Source of the DNA: Pomphorhynchus laevis
Lineage: Eukaryota > Acanthocephala > Palaeacanthocephala > Echinorhynchida > Pomphorhynchidae
DNA: 64,000 nucleotides
NCBI GenBank assembly: GCA_012934845.2
Contig: WNNJ02002954.1
Coordinates: forward strand, 1 to 64,000
Reading direction: 5' to 3'
Positions 1 through 12,052 of the stretch are shown in pieces. How positions within the stretch are numbered: the first letter of the stretch is position 1; the number at the start of each line of letters is the position of its first letter. Position numbers and translations under genes: made by a program. The notes under the pieces were generated by a model. It ran no database searches and had not been told where the DNA came from. It saw only the letters and a program-made list of their open reading frames with translations.

Positions 1-13
1 AAACGGTTATGGT

Positions 14-344
14 ATGTCGGACACCGACATTTTCAAAATTGTTGACGCAAGACTACAGATATATAAAGACGAGATTCGAGCCTTAACGAACCATCTGATA
101 GCGAAATTCGAGGAGTCCCGTTCTCCTCCATCGACGATTCTTACCTCTTCAAAGAGAGCCCCCGTTCTAAGAAGAGATCATCTTCTAAACAAAAGTTGGC
201 TTCCTTGAAGTTGGCAAAGAAAGATGATATATGTTGGGAGTTGTTGGCCTCAAAGGGAGATGAAGATAATGCCGGTGGGCAAGTGTCTTCTCCTGGTAGG
301 GCTGGGAGTGAGAAGGGCAACTTTCTCTCTCCTAGTTTCTGCTA
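14..344 (+). pseudogene. LINE copy 1 ORF1, C-terminal remnant
   Basis: The open stretch 14-208 starts MSDTDIFKIVDARLQIYKDE and aligns in position with MSNMDILHLLDNNRK in copy 2 ORF1, downstream of the zinc knuckles. After the stop, the C-terminal end continues in another frame to about 344 (KGDEDNAGGQ, compared with KGNEDTALGV in copy 2). The zinc-knuckle part lies left of the window. It is a nucleic-acid-binding Gag-like LINE protein that is disrupted by at least one frameshift. Confidence 0.6.
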
Positions 345-379
345 GGAGGTAGGCATCCCACTCCAGCTGTCGTAACACA

Positions 380-2837
380 ATGCAAAGTAGTCAAGAGCCT
401 TTTTCACTGAATATACTTCAGTGGAATTCGGGAGGTGCTTCTGCCCTTAGCCTTCTATCTGGTAGAGATGCGGATGTTATAGTTCTTCAGGAGACGCGGT
501 CTATCCGTATCCCCCAGGACATTACTCGATTTATCCCCAAGCATATTTACACCCACTTCACTCCGTACATAACCCCTCCTCACGCCTCTTCATCTCAAGG
601 TCTTTTAACCCTAGTTAAATGCTCCTTAAGATCATCCCTTCTTTTAAACTATTCTTGTCCAGCCCTGTCTTGTTTAGCTGTTTCACTTTGTAAGAATGGT
701 AAACGTATCAGCATAGCCAATATCTATATTAGGCCAGGGGAAATTCACAAGAACCGTGATCTCCTGGACCGTATTTTGGGTAGTGGCTATGACATGTTAC
801 TCGGTGACTTCAACGACAGAACTGGTCGTTGGATTAATGCAGCACTCCGCAGAGCCAGGAACGATTACCTTATTCACAAACCACCATCCCCAACTTTTCA
901 TTGCTCAACAACTAATTCTCTCCTCGACATATTACTGCTTCATAAGATGTGGTTGTTGAAACCCATCTGTACTGAGCAGTCGCGCCAAAAACAGACCATC
1001 TCTCATGACCTAATTCGTTGGCGGATAGAGGAAGATACGTTGCTTAGAAGGAGGTTTCACTTTGATCCCATCAGAGTGGCTTTCTTTCAGGCGGCTATCC
1101 AACTCTTCCATCGAATTGGTAATGAGAATTTGACCGAATTTAATTCCTTCCTCTCCTCGCAAGCTACCGCGTTTCTTTCGACTACCTATAAAGGTCATAT
1201 TTACAATCTCACTCCAACAAAACTCAAGGTTTTGGCTAAAATGCTACGTCTTCCCAATGTCTCTGTTTCCGCCAGGCAGGCCATCTCGAATGAATACTGG
1301 AGCACTAGATATAGGTTCCAGCTGAGCAGGGATAAGGCGAACATCGCTCACCTTAACCCTTCTCAGTCTTCCTTCTGGAAGATATTCAAGAAGGAGAAGT
1401 TTGTCTGTTGGAAGGATAGAGCTTTGGGTTGGATTGGTAGAATAGGCCTTGATAATGTTTTGAAGGAGTCACTATCCCTACATAATTATGGAGCCACTCA
1501 ATCTCCCTAACCAATCCCGCCTTGGGGTGACTTCAGGAGCAGGGACTTATCTGTTACAGATATCCTTAACTCCTGGGGGCCACTTCCGGGCACCTCTAAA
1601 TCCGTCGCTCTACTATCTTCTCGAGTCTGTTAGCTTTTGACAGCCGATCAAAGAAGAGAAGTGGCCGTCACAATGCTTTTAGCCTCACCATCCGATGTAG
1701 CCGGCATCAATATTAGTCGTAGAATTTTCTTACCAAAGCATAGTCCGGTTTCATGTCCCAAAGATCTGCGTCTCATTTCGATTCAAAACTCCCTCATCTC
1801 CATCTACGAAAAAGCGCTTGCGCGTAGAATCCGCGACCATTTAAGTAGGCGTAATTTGATCCCACCGAGTTTTCACGGGTTTGTCAAGGGACGCTCGGTT
1901 CATTCAGCAATAGGTGAAGTGCATCAGTTTTGTAGGGATAATAGCCATCAACTAGCTGTGGCTGTTTTCCTTGACTTTTCTGCTGCATTTGACCGCATTT
2001 CCATTCCCTTTGTTATCTCCTCTCTCAGGTCCCTCGGGTTGCCTGCGAGAATTGTTATCAGGGTGGAGATATTATACCAAGAGGTTCTACTATGAAGACG
2101 ACCCTGATGCGTGTCAGTTCTACCCTATTATAGGTGTGACCCAAGGATCCCCACTTTCTCCTATCTTATTTCTTGCTGCCTCTATTGTACTATTCAAGAA
2201 TTTTAAACGTGATCAACATCTAGTGGTATACGCTGATGATACCACGGCCCTGTTCTCTGGACTCAGGTGCAAAGATGTCGCTTCGGACATCAGCCGTTTC
2301 TTTTTAAGATTAACAGACCAGCTGACCCTATCCAATCTTATTTTAAATTCATCCAAATCGCAGGTAGTTATCTTTCATGGCACCCCTGCGACAAAGAAAA
2401 AATTAAAGAGACTAGCACTCTCAGCTCTATCTTCTATATTGACTAATCAACCACTCCCTACCTTCACAAGTCGAGTAAAATACCTGGGGTTCACTGTTAC
2501 GGTGAACTGGTCGGCGAAAGCTGACCTGGATAGACTTAAACGTATCCTGAAGAAAGCTAGATGGGCCCTGAAACGGGCTCAGCATCTGTCGTTGAATGGG
2601 AAAACCCAAGTGCGCCTCTGGGGTACTTGGGCTATCTCGGGATTAGTCTTCTTTTCGAGAGGACGTCCTCCAGAGCAAAGACTAAGGTTTCTCAAGCTCC
2701 TCATCTCGCGATTACCGCGCATAGTCCGCCTAGATTGGATTCTTCGGGGGGGGGTGATAGACCCCGGGTGGTTCAGTCGAAGAGCGGCGTGTTGGATTAG
2801 CTGGAGGGCTCAGATCCCGCTGGACCTGAGGCCGTAG
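380..2837 (+). pseudogene. LINE copy 1 ORF2: endonuclease-reverse transcriptase, broken
   Basis: The APE-type endonuclease begins LNILQWNSGGASALSLL, with VIVLQETRSIR (catalytic Glu), the metal-binding GDFNDRTGRW and a final SHDLIRW. The reverse transcriptase follows with LISIQNSLISIYEKAL, FHGFVKGRSVHSAIGE, motif A FLDFSAAFDRIS, VTQGSPLSPILF and the catalytic VVYADDTTALFSG. The C-terminus ends RPPEQRLRFLKLL and a Gly/Trp-rich stretch. Compared with copy 2 it has an in-frame TAA at 1508-1510, a TAG near 1631 and a frameshift near 2080, and the G run near 2747 differs in length. EN and RT motifs are otherwise well kept, so the loss of function is fairly recent. Confidence 0.88.
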
Positions 2838-2967
2838 AATAAATAGAAGATTGAATGATTAACGAATTGATATTATTTTTGTCTTCTCTTGCATGTTTTG
2901 TAACACGTTTTTTATCGGTTACAAGTTTTGTTTAAGAAAATCCTTATCTTATCTTATCTTATCATCA

Positions 2968-4217
2968 CATTTGAAAAAATGCGTGTCGGAGCATCAAAGC
3001 TCCTATGAAAATGTGCCTGTAATCAACGATTCCGCTGGAATTACAAATGGTAAAGGTAAAGTACCTTCTCCTACATCTTTCCCTTCGGACTTGCAGGTTA
3101 GTCAATTTAATAAGAACTATGTTACTGACTCGAGGGAGCTCTCCCCCCCGATACCGAAACTTAAAAATTTAGCAATCATTAATTCAGTTATGCCAATTGA
3201 AAAGCATAAGCTTTTCAATGTTTTTTACGTAGCTTCGTCCAGAACTACTCTGGAAGAGTAGTATTCAATTCGGTCCGATCATTCGTTAATCAACTAAAAG
3301 TCTCATTTTCGTCACATGAACTAATGGATGCTTATGAGTCATTTTTCAATAATAATCTGTCCCATCTGGGATCTCTAACGCTAAAGCCCCTACAGGCAAC
3401 TGTTAAGATTTCTAATTACCCTTCTTATTTGGAGGAGGAAGATCTGGTTCTCTTACGGGACACGTTCAAGTTGAGTTCTGTCCGCGGATTGAAATCTAAA
3501 ACAGGGGAATCCTTACCTGTTGCGTTCTGCGGTACGGACTTAAACAACGCTGATATTTTGTCACGGAATGCAGTCAACCCATTTATGGGGTATAATCTCA
3601 GATTCAATTTGGTTGATCAATATTGCTTCGCATTTCCTCATTGTAACTCCTGCCACTGCTGGGGGCACTGGGCCTCCTCCTGTACGCAAGAGAAATCGTG
3701 CGGAGTATGCGGCAAATCTTCCTGTATCGCTTTGTCAAAGGGGGAGAGGTGCGTAGTTCCCCCAGTCTGTACTAATTATGGTAGGGACCACCCCGCGTGG
3801 TCACGTCGTTGTCGTATTTTCAGAGAATATAGAATGAAATATGCAGTCCCGGCTCCCCCAACTGGAAGAAGTTTTGCTGCTGTTACCGCGGAGCCATCAG
3901 AAAGAATGTCCAACATGGATATTTTGCACTTGCTGGACAACAACAGGAAGAATACATCCTCTCAAATACAGCAGTGGCTAGCACCCTTCCTTGGGGCGTT
4001 CCTAAGTTCTCCCTCAGTTCCGTTGCAATCGGAGAAAGATTGTCCGAAATCAAAGAAAAGGGGTGGATCAGCAAGATCGGTTCCACCCCTCAAGGTTGGC
4101 AAGCTGATAAAAGAGAAAGGCGCCTCAAAGGGAAATGAAGATACTGCCCTGGGGGTTACGATTCTGGATGGGGCTAGTGGCGGGAGGGGCGACCTTCCCG
4201 CACCTAGCTCTGTCTAG
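2968..4217 (+). pseudogene. LINE copy 2 ORF1: zinc-knuckle protein, frameshifted
   Basis: LINE ORF1 protein that would package the element RNA. The first part is open to 3261; the second part runs 3324-4217 in another frame, so a frameshift lies near 3250. Near residues 95-150 of the second part there are CCHC-like knuckles: CNSCHCWGHWASSC, CGVCGKSSC, and CTNYGRDHPAWSRRC, where the second Cys of the last CxxC is replaced by Tyr. The C-terminal third is low in motifs. No clear in-frame start codon remains in the first part. ORF2 starts about 30 bases after the stop. Confidence 0.78.
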
Positions 4218-4249
4218 GTTGACTTCCCCCGTCCAACTTGTCTAACACA

Positions 4250-6680
4250 ATGGTGAGTAAGCCTGAGCCTTTTTCACTGAATATTCTTGAGTGGAATTCG
4301 GGAGGTGCTTCTGCCCTTAGACTTTAATCTGGTAGAGATGCAGATGTTATAGTCCTTCAGGAGACGCGGTCTATACGTATCCCCCAGGACATTACTCGAT
4401 TTATCCCTCAGCATATTTACACCCACTTCACTCCGTATATAACGCCTCCTCACTCCTCTTCATCTCAAGGTCTTTTAACCTTAGTTAAATGCTCCTTAAG
4501 ATCTTTCCTCCTTCTTAACTATTCTTGTCCTGCCCTATCTTGTCTAGCTATATCACTTCGTAAGAACGGTAAATGTATCAGCATAGCCAATATTTATATA
4601 CAGCCAGGAGAAATTCACAAGAACCGTGACCTCCTGAATCGTTTATTGGGTAGCGGCTATGACATGTTACTTGGTGATTTCAACGACAGAACTGGTCGTT
4701 GGATTAATGCAGCAAACCACAGAGCCAGGAACGAATATCTTATTCACAAACCACCATCCCCCACCTTTCATTGCTCAACAACTAATTCACTCCTCGACAT
4801 ATTACTGCTTCATAAGAAGTGGTTGTTAAAACCCTTCTGTACTGAGCAGTCGCGCCAACAACAGACCACCTCTCATGACCTAATTCGTTGGCGGTTAGAG
4901 GAAGATACGTTGCTGAGGAGAAGGTTCCACTTTGATCCCGTCAGGGTGGCCTTCTTTCAGGCAGCTATCCAACTATTCCCCCGAATTGGGAATGAGGGTT
5001 TGACCAAATTTAATACTTACCTCTCTTCGCAAGCTACCGCGATACTATCGACTACCTATAAAGGTCGCATATACAATCCCACTCCAACAAAACTCAAGGT
5101 CCTAGCTAAAATGCTACATCTTCCTACTCTCTGTTTCCGCCAGACAAGCCCTCTCGAATAAATAATGGAGCACTAGATATATGTTCCAGTTGAGTAGGGA
5201 TAAGGCAAGCATTTCTCGCCTTAGCCATTCTCAGTCTTCCTTCTGGAAGATACTCAAGAAGGAGAAGTTTGTCTGTTGGAAGGATAGAGCATTAGGTTGG
5301 ATTGGTAGAATATGCCTTGATAAAGTTTTGGAGGAGGCACTATCCCTTCACAATTATGGAGCCACTCATTCACCCCAACCAATCCCGCCTTGGTGTGACT
5401 TCAGGAGTAGGGACTTATCTGTTACAGATATCCTTAACTCATGGGGGTCACTCCCGGGCACCTCCAGAACCCATGCGCCACTCTCCACTCGTGTCTGTCA
5501 GCTTTTGACAGACAGTCAAAGAAAGGAAGTCGCCATAACAATGCTATTAGCCTCCCCTTCCGACATTGCTAACATAAATAGTAGCCGTCGAGTATTTTTA
5601 CCTAAAAAGAAGTCGATTACATGTCCCAAAGATTTGCGGCCTATTTCAATTCAAAACTCCCTCATCTCCATTTACGAAAAAGCGCTTGCGCGTAAAATCC
5701 GCGACCATCTAAATAGGCGAAATTTAATCCCACCAGGTTTTCATGGGTACGTAAAAGATCGCTCGGTCCATTCAGCAATAGGTGAAGTGCAACAGTTTTG
5801 TCAGGATAACAGTCATCAGCTTGCTGTTGCTGTCTTTCTTGATTTTTCGGCTGCATTTGACCGCATTTCCATTCCTTTTGTTATCACTTCTCTCAGGTCC
5901 CTCGGGTTGCCTGCGAGAATTGTTAACAGGGTGGAAATATTGCTGTACTCCAAGCGATTCTTCTATGATGACGACTCTGATGCACGTCAGTTCTATCATA
6001 TTACGGGTGTGCCTCAAGGCTCCCCACTTTCTTCAATCTTGTATCTTGCTGTCTCCATTGAACTATACAAAAAATTCAAACGCGATCAACATATTGTGGT
6101 ATATGCTGATGATACCACAGCCCTGTTCTCTGGACGCAGGTGCAAAGATGTAGTCTCTGACATCAGCCATTTCTTTACAAGATTAAAAGATCAGCTGCCC
6201 ATTTCCAATCTTGTTTTAAACTCCTCCAAATCGCAGGTGGTTGTCTTTAATGGCGCCCCTGCGACAAAGAAAAAACTCAAGAGATTAGCACTCTCAGCTC
6301 TATCTTCCATCCTGACTAATCAACCACTCCCTACCTTCACAAATCGAGTAAAATACCTGGGATTCACCATAAAGGTGACCTGGTCAGCGAAAGCTGACCT
6401 GGATATACTATAACGTATCCTGAAGAGAGCTAGATGGGCCCTGAAACGGGCCCAACATCTATCATTGAAAGAGAAATCCCAAGTGCGCCTCTGGGGTACT
6501 TGGGCTATCTCGGGATTAGTTTTCTTTTCAAGAGGACGTCCCCCAGAACAAAGACTAAGGTTTCTCAAGCTCCTCGTCTCGCGTTTACCCAGCATAGTCC
6601 GCACCGACTGGACTCTTCGGGGGGGGTGAAAGACCCCGGGTGGTTCAGTCGCAAGGCGGCGTGTTGAATTGGTTGGGTGG
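4250..6680 (+). pseudogene. LINE copy 2 ORF2: endonuclease-reverse transcriptase, broken
   Basis: Starts at ATG 4250 and runs parallel to copy 1 ORF2. Endonuclease motifs are LNILEWNSGGASALRL, GDFNDRTGRW and SHDLIRW; reverse transcriptase motifs are FLDFSAAFDRIS, GVPQGSPLSSILY and VVYADDTTALFSG. Breaks: a TAA near 4326, a frameshift near 5140 followed by the frame 5181-6413, a TAA at 6411-6413, and a G-run length difference near 6620. Copy 2 lacks the two stop codons seen in the middle of copy 1, so the two copies decayed independently after insertion. Confidence 0.87.
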
Positions 6681-6855
6681 CTCAGATCCCCATGGATTTG
6701 ATGCTATAATTCTGAAGAAAACGGGCTTGCATTAGAAGAGTGTCAATTACCTATGAAGAAGATTTAGACTGTAACTGTATCATTGTATTTATTCTATTTA
6801 TTTATCCTGCATGTTATTTATTATTAATAAAATCTATTATTATCATCACAATTGC

Positions 6856-7760
6856 ATTCGTTGGATATTACCGTACCCAGTTATTTAATGGCGTGCACAT
6901 GATTTTAAAGATTAATTCAAGTTAAAATTTTGCTAAAGAGATTAACCAGACAAAATATAAATGACGCAGACAATTTGACTTTTAGTGTTTGTAATTTTAA
7001 ATTATTTATTAAATTTAAGTCATTAACGAATTAAATTTAAATCAAATTATTTCAATTTTTAATTTTGTAAAATATAGTCGTTAGTAACTAACAAGAAGTT
7101 ACTAACTAAGAAGTCAGAATTCAGTAAATTAAGCTATAATGTTGAAATACATTTAAGCAATTTAAACTATATCTCAAATATTGTGTAATATATTGTATCT
7201 CAAATATTCTGCTAAATTATACTTTTCCTTATTCGAATAAGGAATTATTTAATTCCTTAAAAATTGATTTAATGTTTTGAAAAAAAAATAAAAAATAACA
7301 TAAAAAGTTTCATCTGATGATCTATTGAAAAACATAAAATAAAAAATAACATAACAGACATCGTATATTATTTATTAGTCGATTCATAAAAATTGATTTT
7401 TTTTAATTTTAATTATTAATTTGATCGTTATAAAAATATAAGTTGGATAGAATCTTTATACATATTTATTATTTATTATTATATCTTTATTTTAAAATAG
7501 AATCTTTATTATAAAATACATGGACTCACTTATCCTATTTAGTCTGAAATATACTTTTTTAATTAAATCGTCATTTTAAGCCTTAATGACTTATTAAGGG
7601 TGCGTTTCCTAATTTTTTCTCTCCCATATGCTTATTGTGTTATTATTTATTGTTTTATTACTTACCTTTATTTTCGCTTGTAAAAATATTAACTTTAAAT
7701 GTTTTTCATTAACGTTAATAAATTTAATTAGCTTAAATCTAATTTAAATCTATTTTTTAG
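6856..7760 (+). other. AT-rich intronic stretch, nothing recognised
   Basis: Lies between the LINE pair and the first visible myosin exon. It is strongly AT-biased with short palindromes such as CCTTATTCGAATAAGG near 7228. I looked for upstream myosin-motor exons here and found none. Confidence 0.5.
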
Positions 7761-10700
7761 CTTCGAACAACTCTGCATTAACTATACAAACGAAAGATTA
7801 CAGCAGTTTTTTATTCATCACGTTTTCAAACTTGAGCAGGTACTGAACAAATAATACAAAATTCTGTGAAATGTGTGTTTTATCTTAAGGATGAATACGA
7901 CGCTGAAAATATAAATTGGTCAAAGGTTAAATTTGTCGATAATCAAGAAATAATAGATTTCATTGCAAACGCTAAACTTAACGTGTTTGCCTTAATTGAC
8001 GAAGAAACAATATTTCCAAAGGTATTTTATTAAGTTCATATTTATCAAAAATTACGATACCACCCACTCAAAATAATTAGTTTCACCGACAACCTGCAAA
8101 TACGTTCCGACACTATTCAAATAGCACAATTCATACTTTACCCACTCAACCTATACTGTATGTATCGAAACTACCTTACTGTCAATTAAATTTCGCCGAG
8201 GAGGACGCTTAGCTATTTCTGATAAACTTTCACTGGATTGTCGACCCATCGAATTCATCAAATCTTATAAATATCGAGGCGTTCATCTAATATCTACATG
8301 GCCATTTTGTTTTCACATTGAACAAAAATCATGAAAAACATTATCGGCCAAATACGCATTTTAAAAACTTACAAGTTTATCCTTACACGTTTTTCAATTA
8401 TTTAAGAACATATAAACAGTTTACGCCTAAACTGTAATATGAACCTACCTTTCAAGTTTCAACTTTAAGCAATTAGATGCATGTAATAACATAGGCCTCG
8501 ATAACCTTGAAATAAGTGTGGCATAAATCATAGGCAAATAAAAACCACTTATTGTCCGCGCCCATATACACGAGTATCAGATTATTTACCGCCCCATGCC
8601 GAAAGGCTACATATTATCAGATTATCATATAATTTTATATAAAATTATTATAGTAATAATAATTCTTATATAAAACAAAAAGGAAGCAAAACGTAGAATT
8701 TTATGAATGCCTAAAGCAAAGAGGAAAAGTTTTTGTTAATGATTAAACTTTAAATGTTGAAATAATCAATTATTTTTGCGAAACAAACCCTAAATGCTAA
8801 AATTATAATTAAAAATCTAAAAAAAATCAGTATTAAATAGTAAGCATTAATAATATTTATTTTAAATAAAAATTAATAATACTTTATTAAAATATTTTAG
8901 ATTATTTTAATTATATTTAAAATATTTAAATATAATTCATGTTGATATGTTCACAATTTGTATAAAATTAAAGGTAAGAAAATAATTATTTATTAAATGC
9001 TTTTTCTCGCTAGAAGAATGTAAATTTCAGTCTAAATAAGAATTCAAAATAATATTTTAAACTTATTGTATTTACGCATTATTTACTTATAAAAGTAAAT
9101 AATAAAGAATTATTTAGAGAGTAATTTCAAATTTAATTAGATTTATCTATAAAATTCATATCACATTTTATCCGAAAATAAAAAATTATTTCTAAATTAT
9201 TTTAATTTAAATAAATTAAATAAATTAAATTTAAATTTATTGCATTAATAATGATAATTTATTAAAATTTAACTTTATTTAATTTATCGTGTTATCTAAT
9301 TTACTTTAAATTTAACATTGATTTCTTAATTCATCATTCACTGTTTATTTTGGATTAATTGTACAAAATATCATATTAAGGGAACAGATCTTACTTTTAT
9401 TCGGAAATTAAAACAGACGCATTCCAAGAACAAATATCTGACACAATCAACGTCTAAAGACGAGCTAGCATTTATTATAAAGCACTTTGCTGGCGACATT
9501 CCTTATACTTCAAAAAGTAAGCTTAATTTTCCATTTATTGCTTGAATTTCCGTATAATTTCTTAATGAACTAAGTTTTATTTCAATTCAAGGAAACCGAA
9601 AAATATGGTCTCTAAACAAGTGTATGAGCTATCACTTAAAACATCAAATACTTCAAATTTAAATGATTCATTAGTAATTCTTAAAAACTTTGTGTTATTT
9701 CATAATTATTAATTAATTTAATTGTTATCTTTAATTAATATCAATTAATGTAATTATTTGATATAGACATTACAATTATTTATGATATTATCTACATTGA
9801 ATCACTTTTATCTTATCAATATACTATATATGTAATATATAATATATAATATTTATATAATATTTATCTTATATCTTATTATTTTATCTTATTATGTACT
9901 GCCTTTAATTAAATGTCTATATTTAATATATTAAATCAAATCTTTTAATTATTATTAAAAAATCAAATACTCATTTTTTAAATCATCTTGTCCATTTAAA
10001 TATGTGTAAAACTAAAATTTAAAAATTTAAAAATTTAAAAATTTAAAAATTTAAAAATTTTATTAAAAAAAATATAATAAAAAATATCATAATTAAAAAA
10101 TATATTTAAATATCCTACCTACCAACACAAGAATTTCTCAAGAATTTCAACACAAGATTTTTTTGTCTAGGAAATAGGCAAATATTTAAACACAATAAAA
10201 TGATATACTGAATTATGCAGATTAAAACTAAACCTGTGTATTTACATTTCAGGTATATTGGAAAAAAATCGGGATACTTTTAGCATTGACTTTCGCGTAG
10301 TTTTGAGAAACTGCAAAAATCCCTTCATTAGGGAAATATTCGGTACTGAAGATTTGGAAAATGTATAAACTATTTGATTATAAAGTTCGTGACTCCATTT
10401 TATTTGAAGGAACAACAATCCAGTAAACGAACATTGGCAAGTCAATTTAAGCGTTCCATGGAGAAACTTATGCTATTAATGTCGGAGAGGCATCCGTATT
10501 TTGTTCGGTGTATCAAGCCGAATGAAAGCAAATCTGCTAGTGTAAGTTTGATCAATCATGTTTTCGAATCTACATATTTAATAAAATTATTTATAAAATT
10601 AGCTTCCACCCAATTGTCTTAATCATGCATTTGCATATGATCCCATTCCACCCGTTGCGGCTGCAACTATAGGCTAGAACGTACTATGGTTCACCACTTA

Positions 10701-12052
10701 TATACGTTTTTCGTATTTGTTGTGCTTACTTGTCTAGTTATACTGGAAACAAGATTGTAATGTTTTGAATATTTGACAGAGCATTACTGTTTAAGATACA
10801 AACGCAAAACACATTAAGTCCATACTACCACCAAACAGGCCGCAATATAAAATATCCGGACACGCCTCTGCTTCTCTCGTTGTTGTGACATCCATTGGAA
10901 AGATATTAATTCGTATACTGATTTTAGATGAGATTCAAGTCCCACTCCATTGCATACCACTGCCAACGTGTCGGCTACTATGTCGCGAATCTCGCTATAT
11001 ATACAGCATTTTTCATAAGATGTTTAAATAAACATCTATGAAAAAATATTATTTTTAACATCTATTTTTAGTAAAATATAAAAAAAATTAGTTGAGAGCA
11101 AGCACCAGACATAAATGAAATTTAATTTATTAATATAATAATTTTATCGAAACAAATACTATATTATTTAAGCAATTATTTTATACAATTTTCTCGTTTT
11201 TTCATTGTGTCTATTCATGCAAGGTACCTCTTAAAAGATAAACTATTAACATATATTAAATATTAGTGTATTTAATATATATTAATTAATATATTAATAT
11301 ATATTATATCATATATTAATATGTATTTAATTTATAATATTTATTGTATATAATTTTATATCAGATAGTGTTAAACTTGCTCCGGGAGCTAATAAGCTTC
11401 GGTTTCATAATTTTAAATTTGGCCAAAAAGCGGAGTTTGATTACATGCAAAGCATACATCCTTATCACTCCTAGACGAGCTGATGGTAGCCGGCAGCACT
11501 CATCAGTAGGGTGAACTACCGTCAGTCGTTTCGGCTGCGTTATGATATATTTAAAAGGCATCCCCGAGAATTTGCTAACGGAATAGTATGGACATAACCT
11601 CTTTAAACTAACAACGTGCTTTCCGGATCATCCTAATTTTACTGTCGTTGCTTGCTTTCTCACTATATATATCTACGATTTATGTTTTCAAATTGTAAAT
11701 ATATTTTCTTTCGTTATTGAAGAATATATAATAAATGTATACGTACGGAACGCTGATAAAACTATTTAAATTTCCAAATTTTATTAAAATATATTTTATT
11801 TAGAAATTTGATCGGGTATTAATTGTTAGACAATTACGTTATTCTGGAATGATGGAAACAATTCGAATCAGAAAGCTTGGATTCCCAATCAGATATACAT
11901 TCGAGTTTTTTATGAATAGATATTACATACTCTTAAGATCACGAACACAACTTACTGCGCAGTCTGATCAAGCCAAATTAGCTAGTAATATTTGCCGTGC
12001 AGTATTAGGCCCGGATGATTTCCAAGTTGGTAGAAGTAAAGTGTTCCTGAAG
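7761..12052 (+). CDS. Myosin motor, C-terminal part (exons 1-6)
   Basis: Exons 7761-7839, 7890-8021, 9381-9516, 10253-10362, 10410-10541, 11804-12052. Exon 1 reads [17 protein letters not shown], the relay-helix signature of myosin heads. Exon 2 carries [14 protein letters not shown] and [11 protein letters not shown]. Exon 3 has the HFAGDIPY strand (usually HFAGxVxY). Exon 5 holds [13 protein letters not shown], the actin-binding/SH1-helix approach region, and exon 6 [20 protein letters not shown] followed by the converter and GRSKVFLK, which ends the motor as in class VII. Introns after exons 1 and 4 are only 50 and 47 bases. The loop between exons 4 and 5 is short compared with vertebrate class VII. 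The ATP-binding elements are not in the window, so activity cannot be judged. Confidence 0.93.

Larger units (their letters stand above)
1..2967 (+). mobile_element. Non-LTR retrotransposon copy 1 (APE-type, I/Jockey-like), cut by window start
   Basis: LINE with ORF1 tail, an ORF2 of endonuclease plus reverse transcriptase, a short 3' UTR and a (CTTAT)n tail at about 2942-2963. It is about 90% similar by eye to copy 2, which follows immediately in the same orientation. ORF2 begins shortly after ORF1. I see no RNase H domain after the reverse transcriptase, which argues against a typical I element; clade assignment needs a tree. The copy is dead (see the ORF2 entry). Confidence 0.88.
2968..6855 (+). 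mobile_element. Non-LTR retrotransposon copy 2 (same family as copy 1), near full length
   Basis: Starts directly after the (CTTAT)n tail of copy 1 and ends near 6855 in an AT-rich tail. The sequence ATCATCACA is found at both ends (about 2961-2969 and 6842-6850) and looks like its target-site duplication or a shared insertion motif. Contains ORF1 with zinc knuckles and ORF2. It is full length or nearly so, but broken in both ORFs. No promoter motif is recognisable in the short 5' end. Confidence 0.82.

Noticed and set aside
2893-2967. Upstream extension of the LINE copy 2 ORF1 frame
   Set aside because: These codons fall in the 3' UTR and CTTAT tail of copy 1, so the frame is open by chance.
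11440-11550. Possible rRNA fragment or type II hammerhead on the minus strand (ACCCTACTGATGA block, GAAAC upstream)
   Set aside because: Only about 13 bases match the conserved end of large-subunit rRNA and the flanks do not. As a hammerhead it lacks a valid NUH cleavage triplet and a proper stem I.
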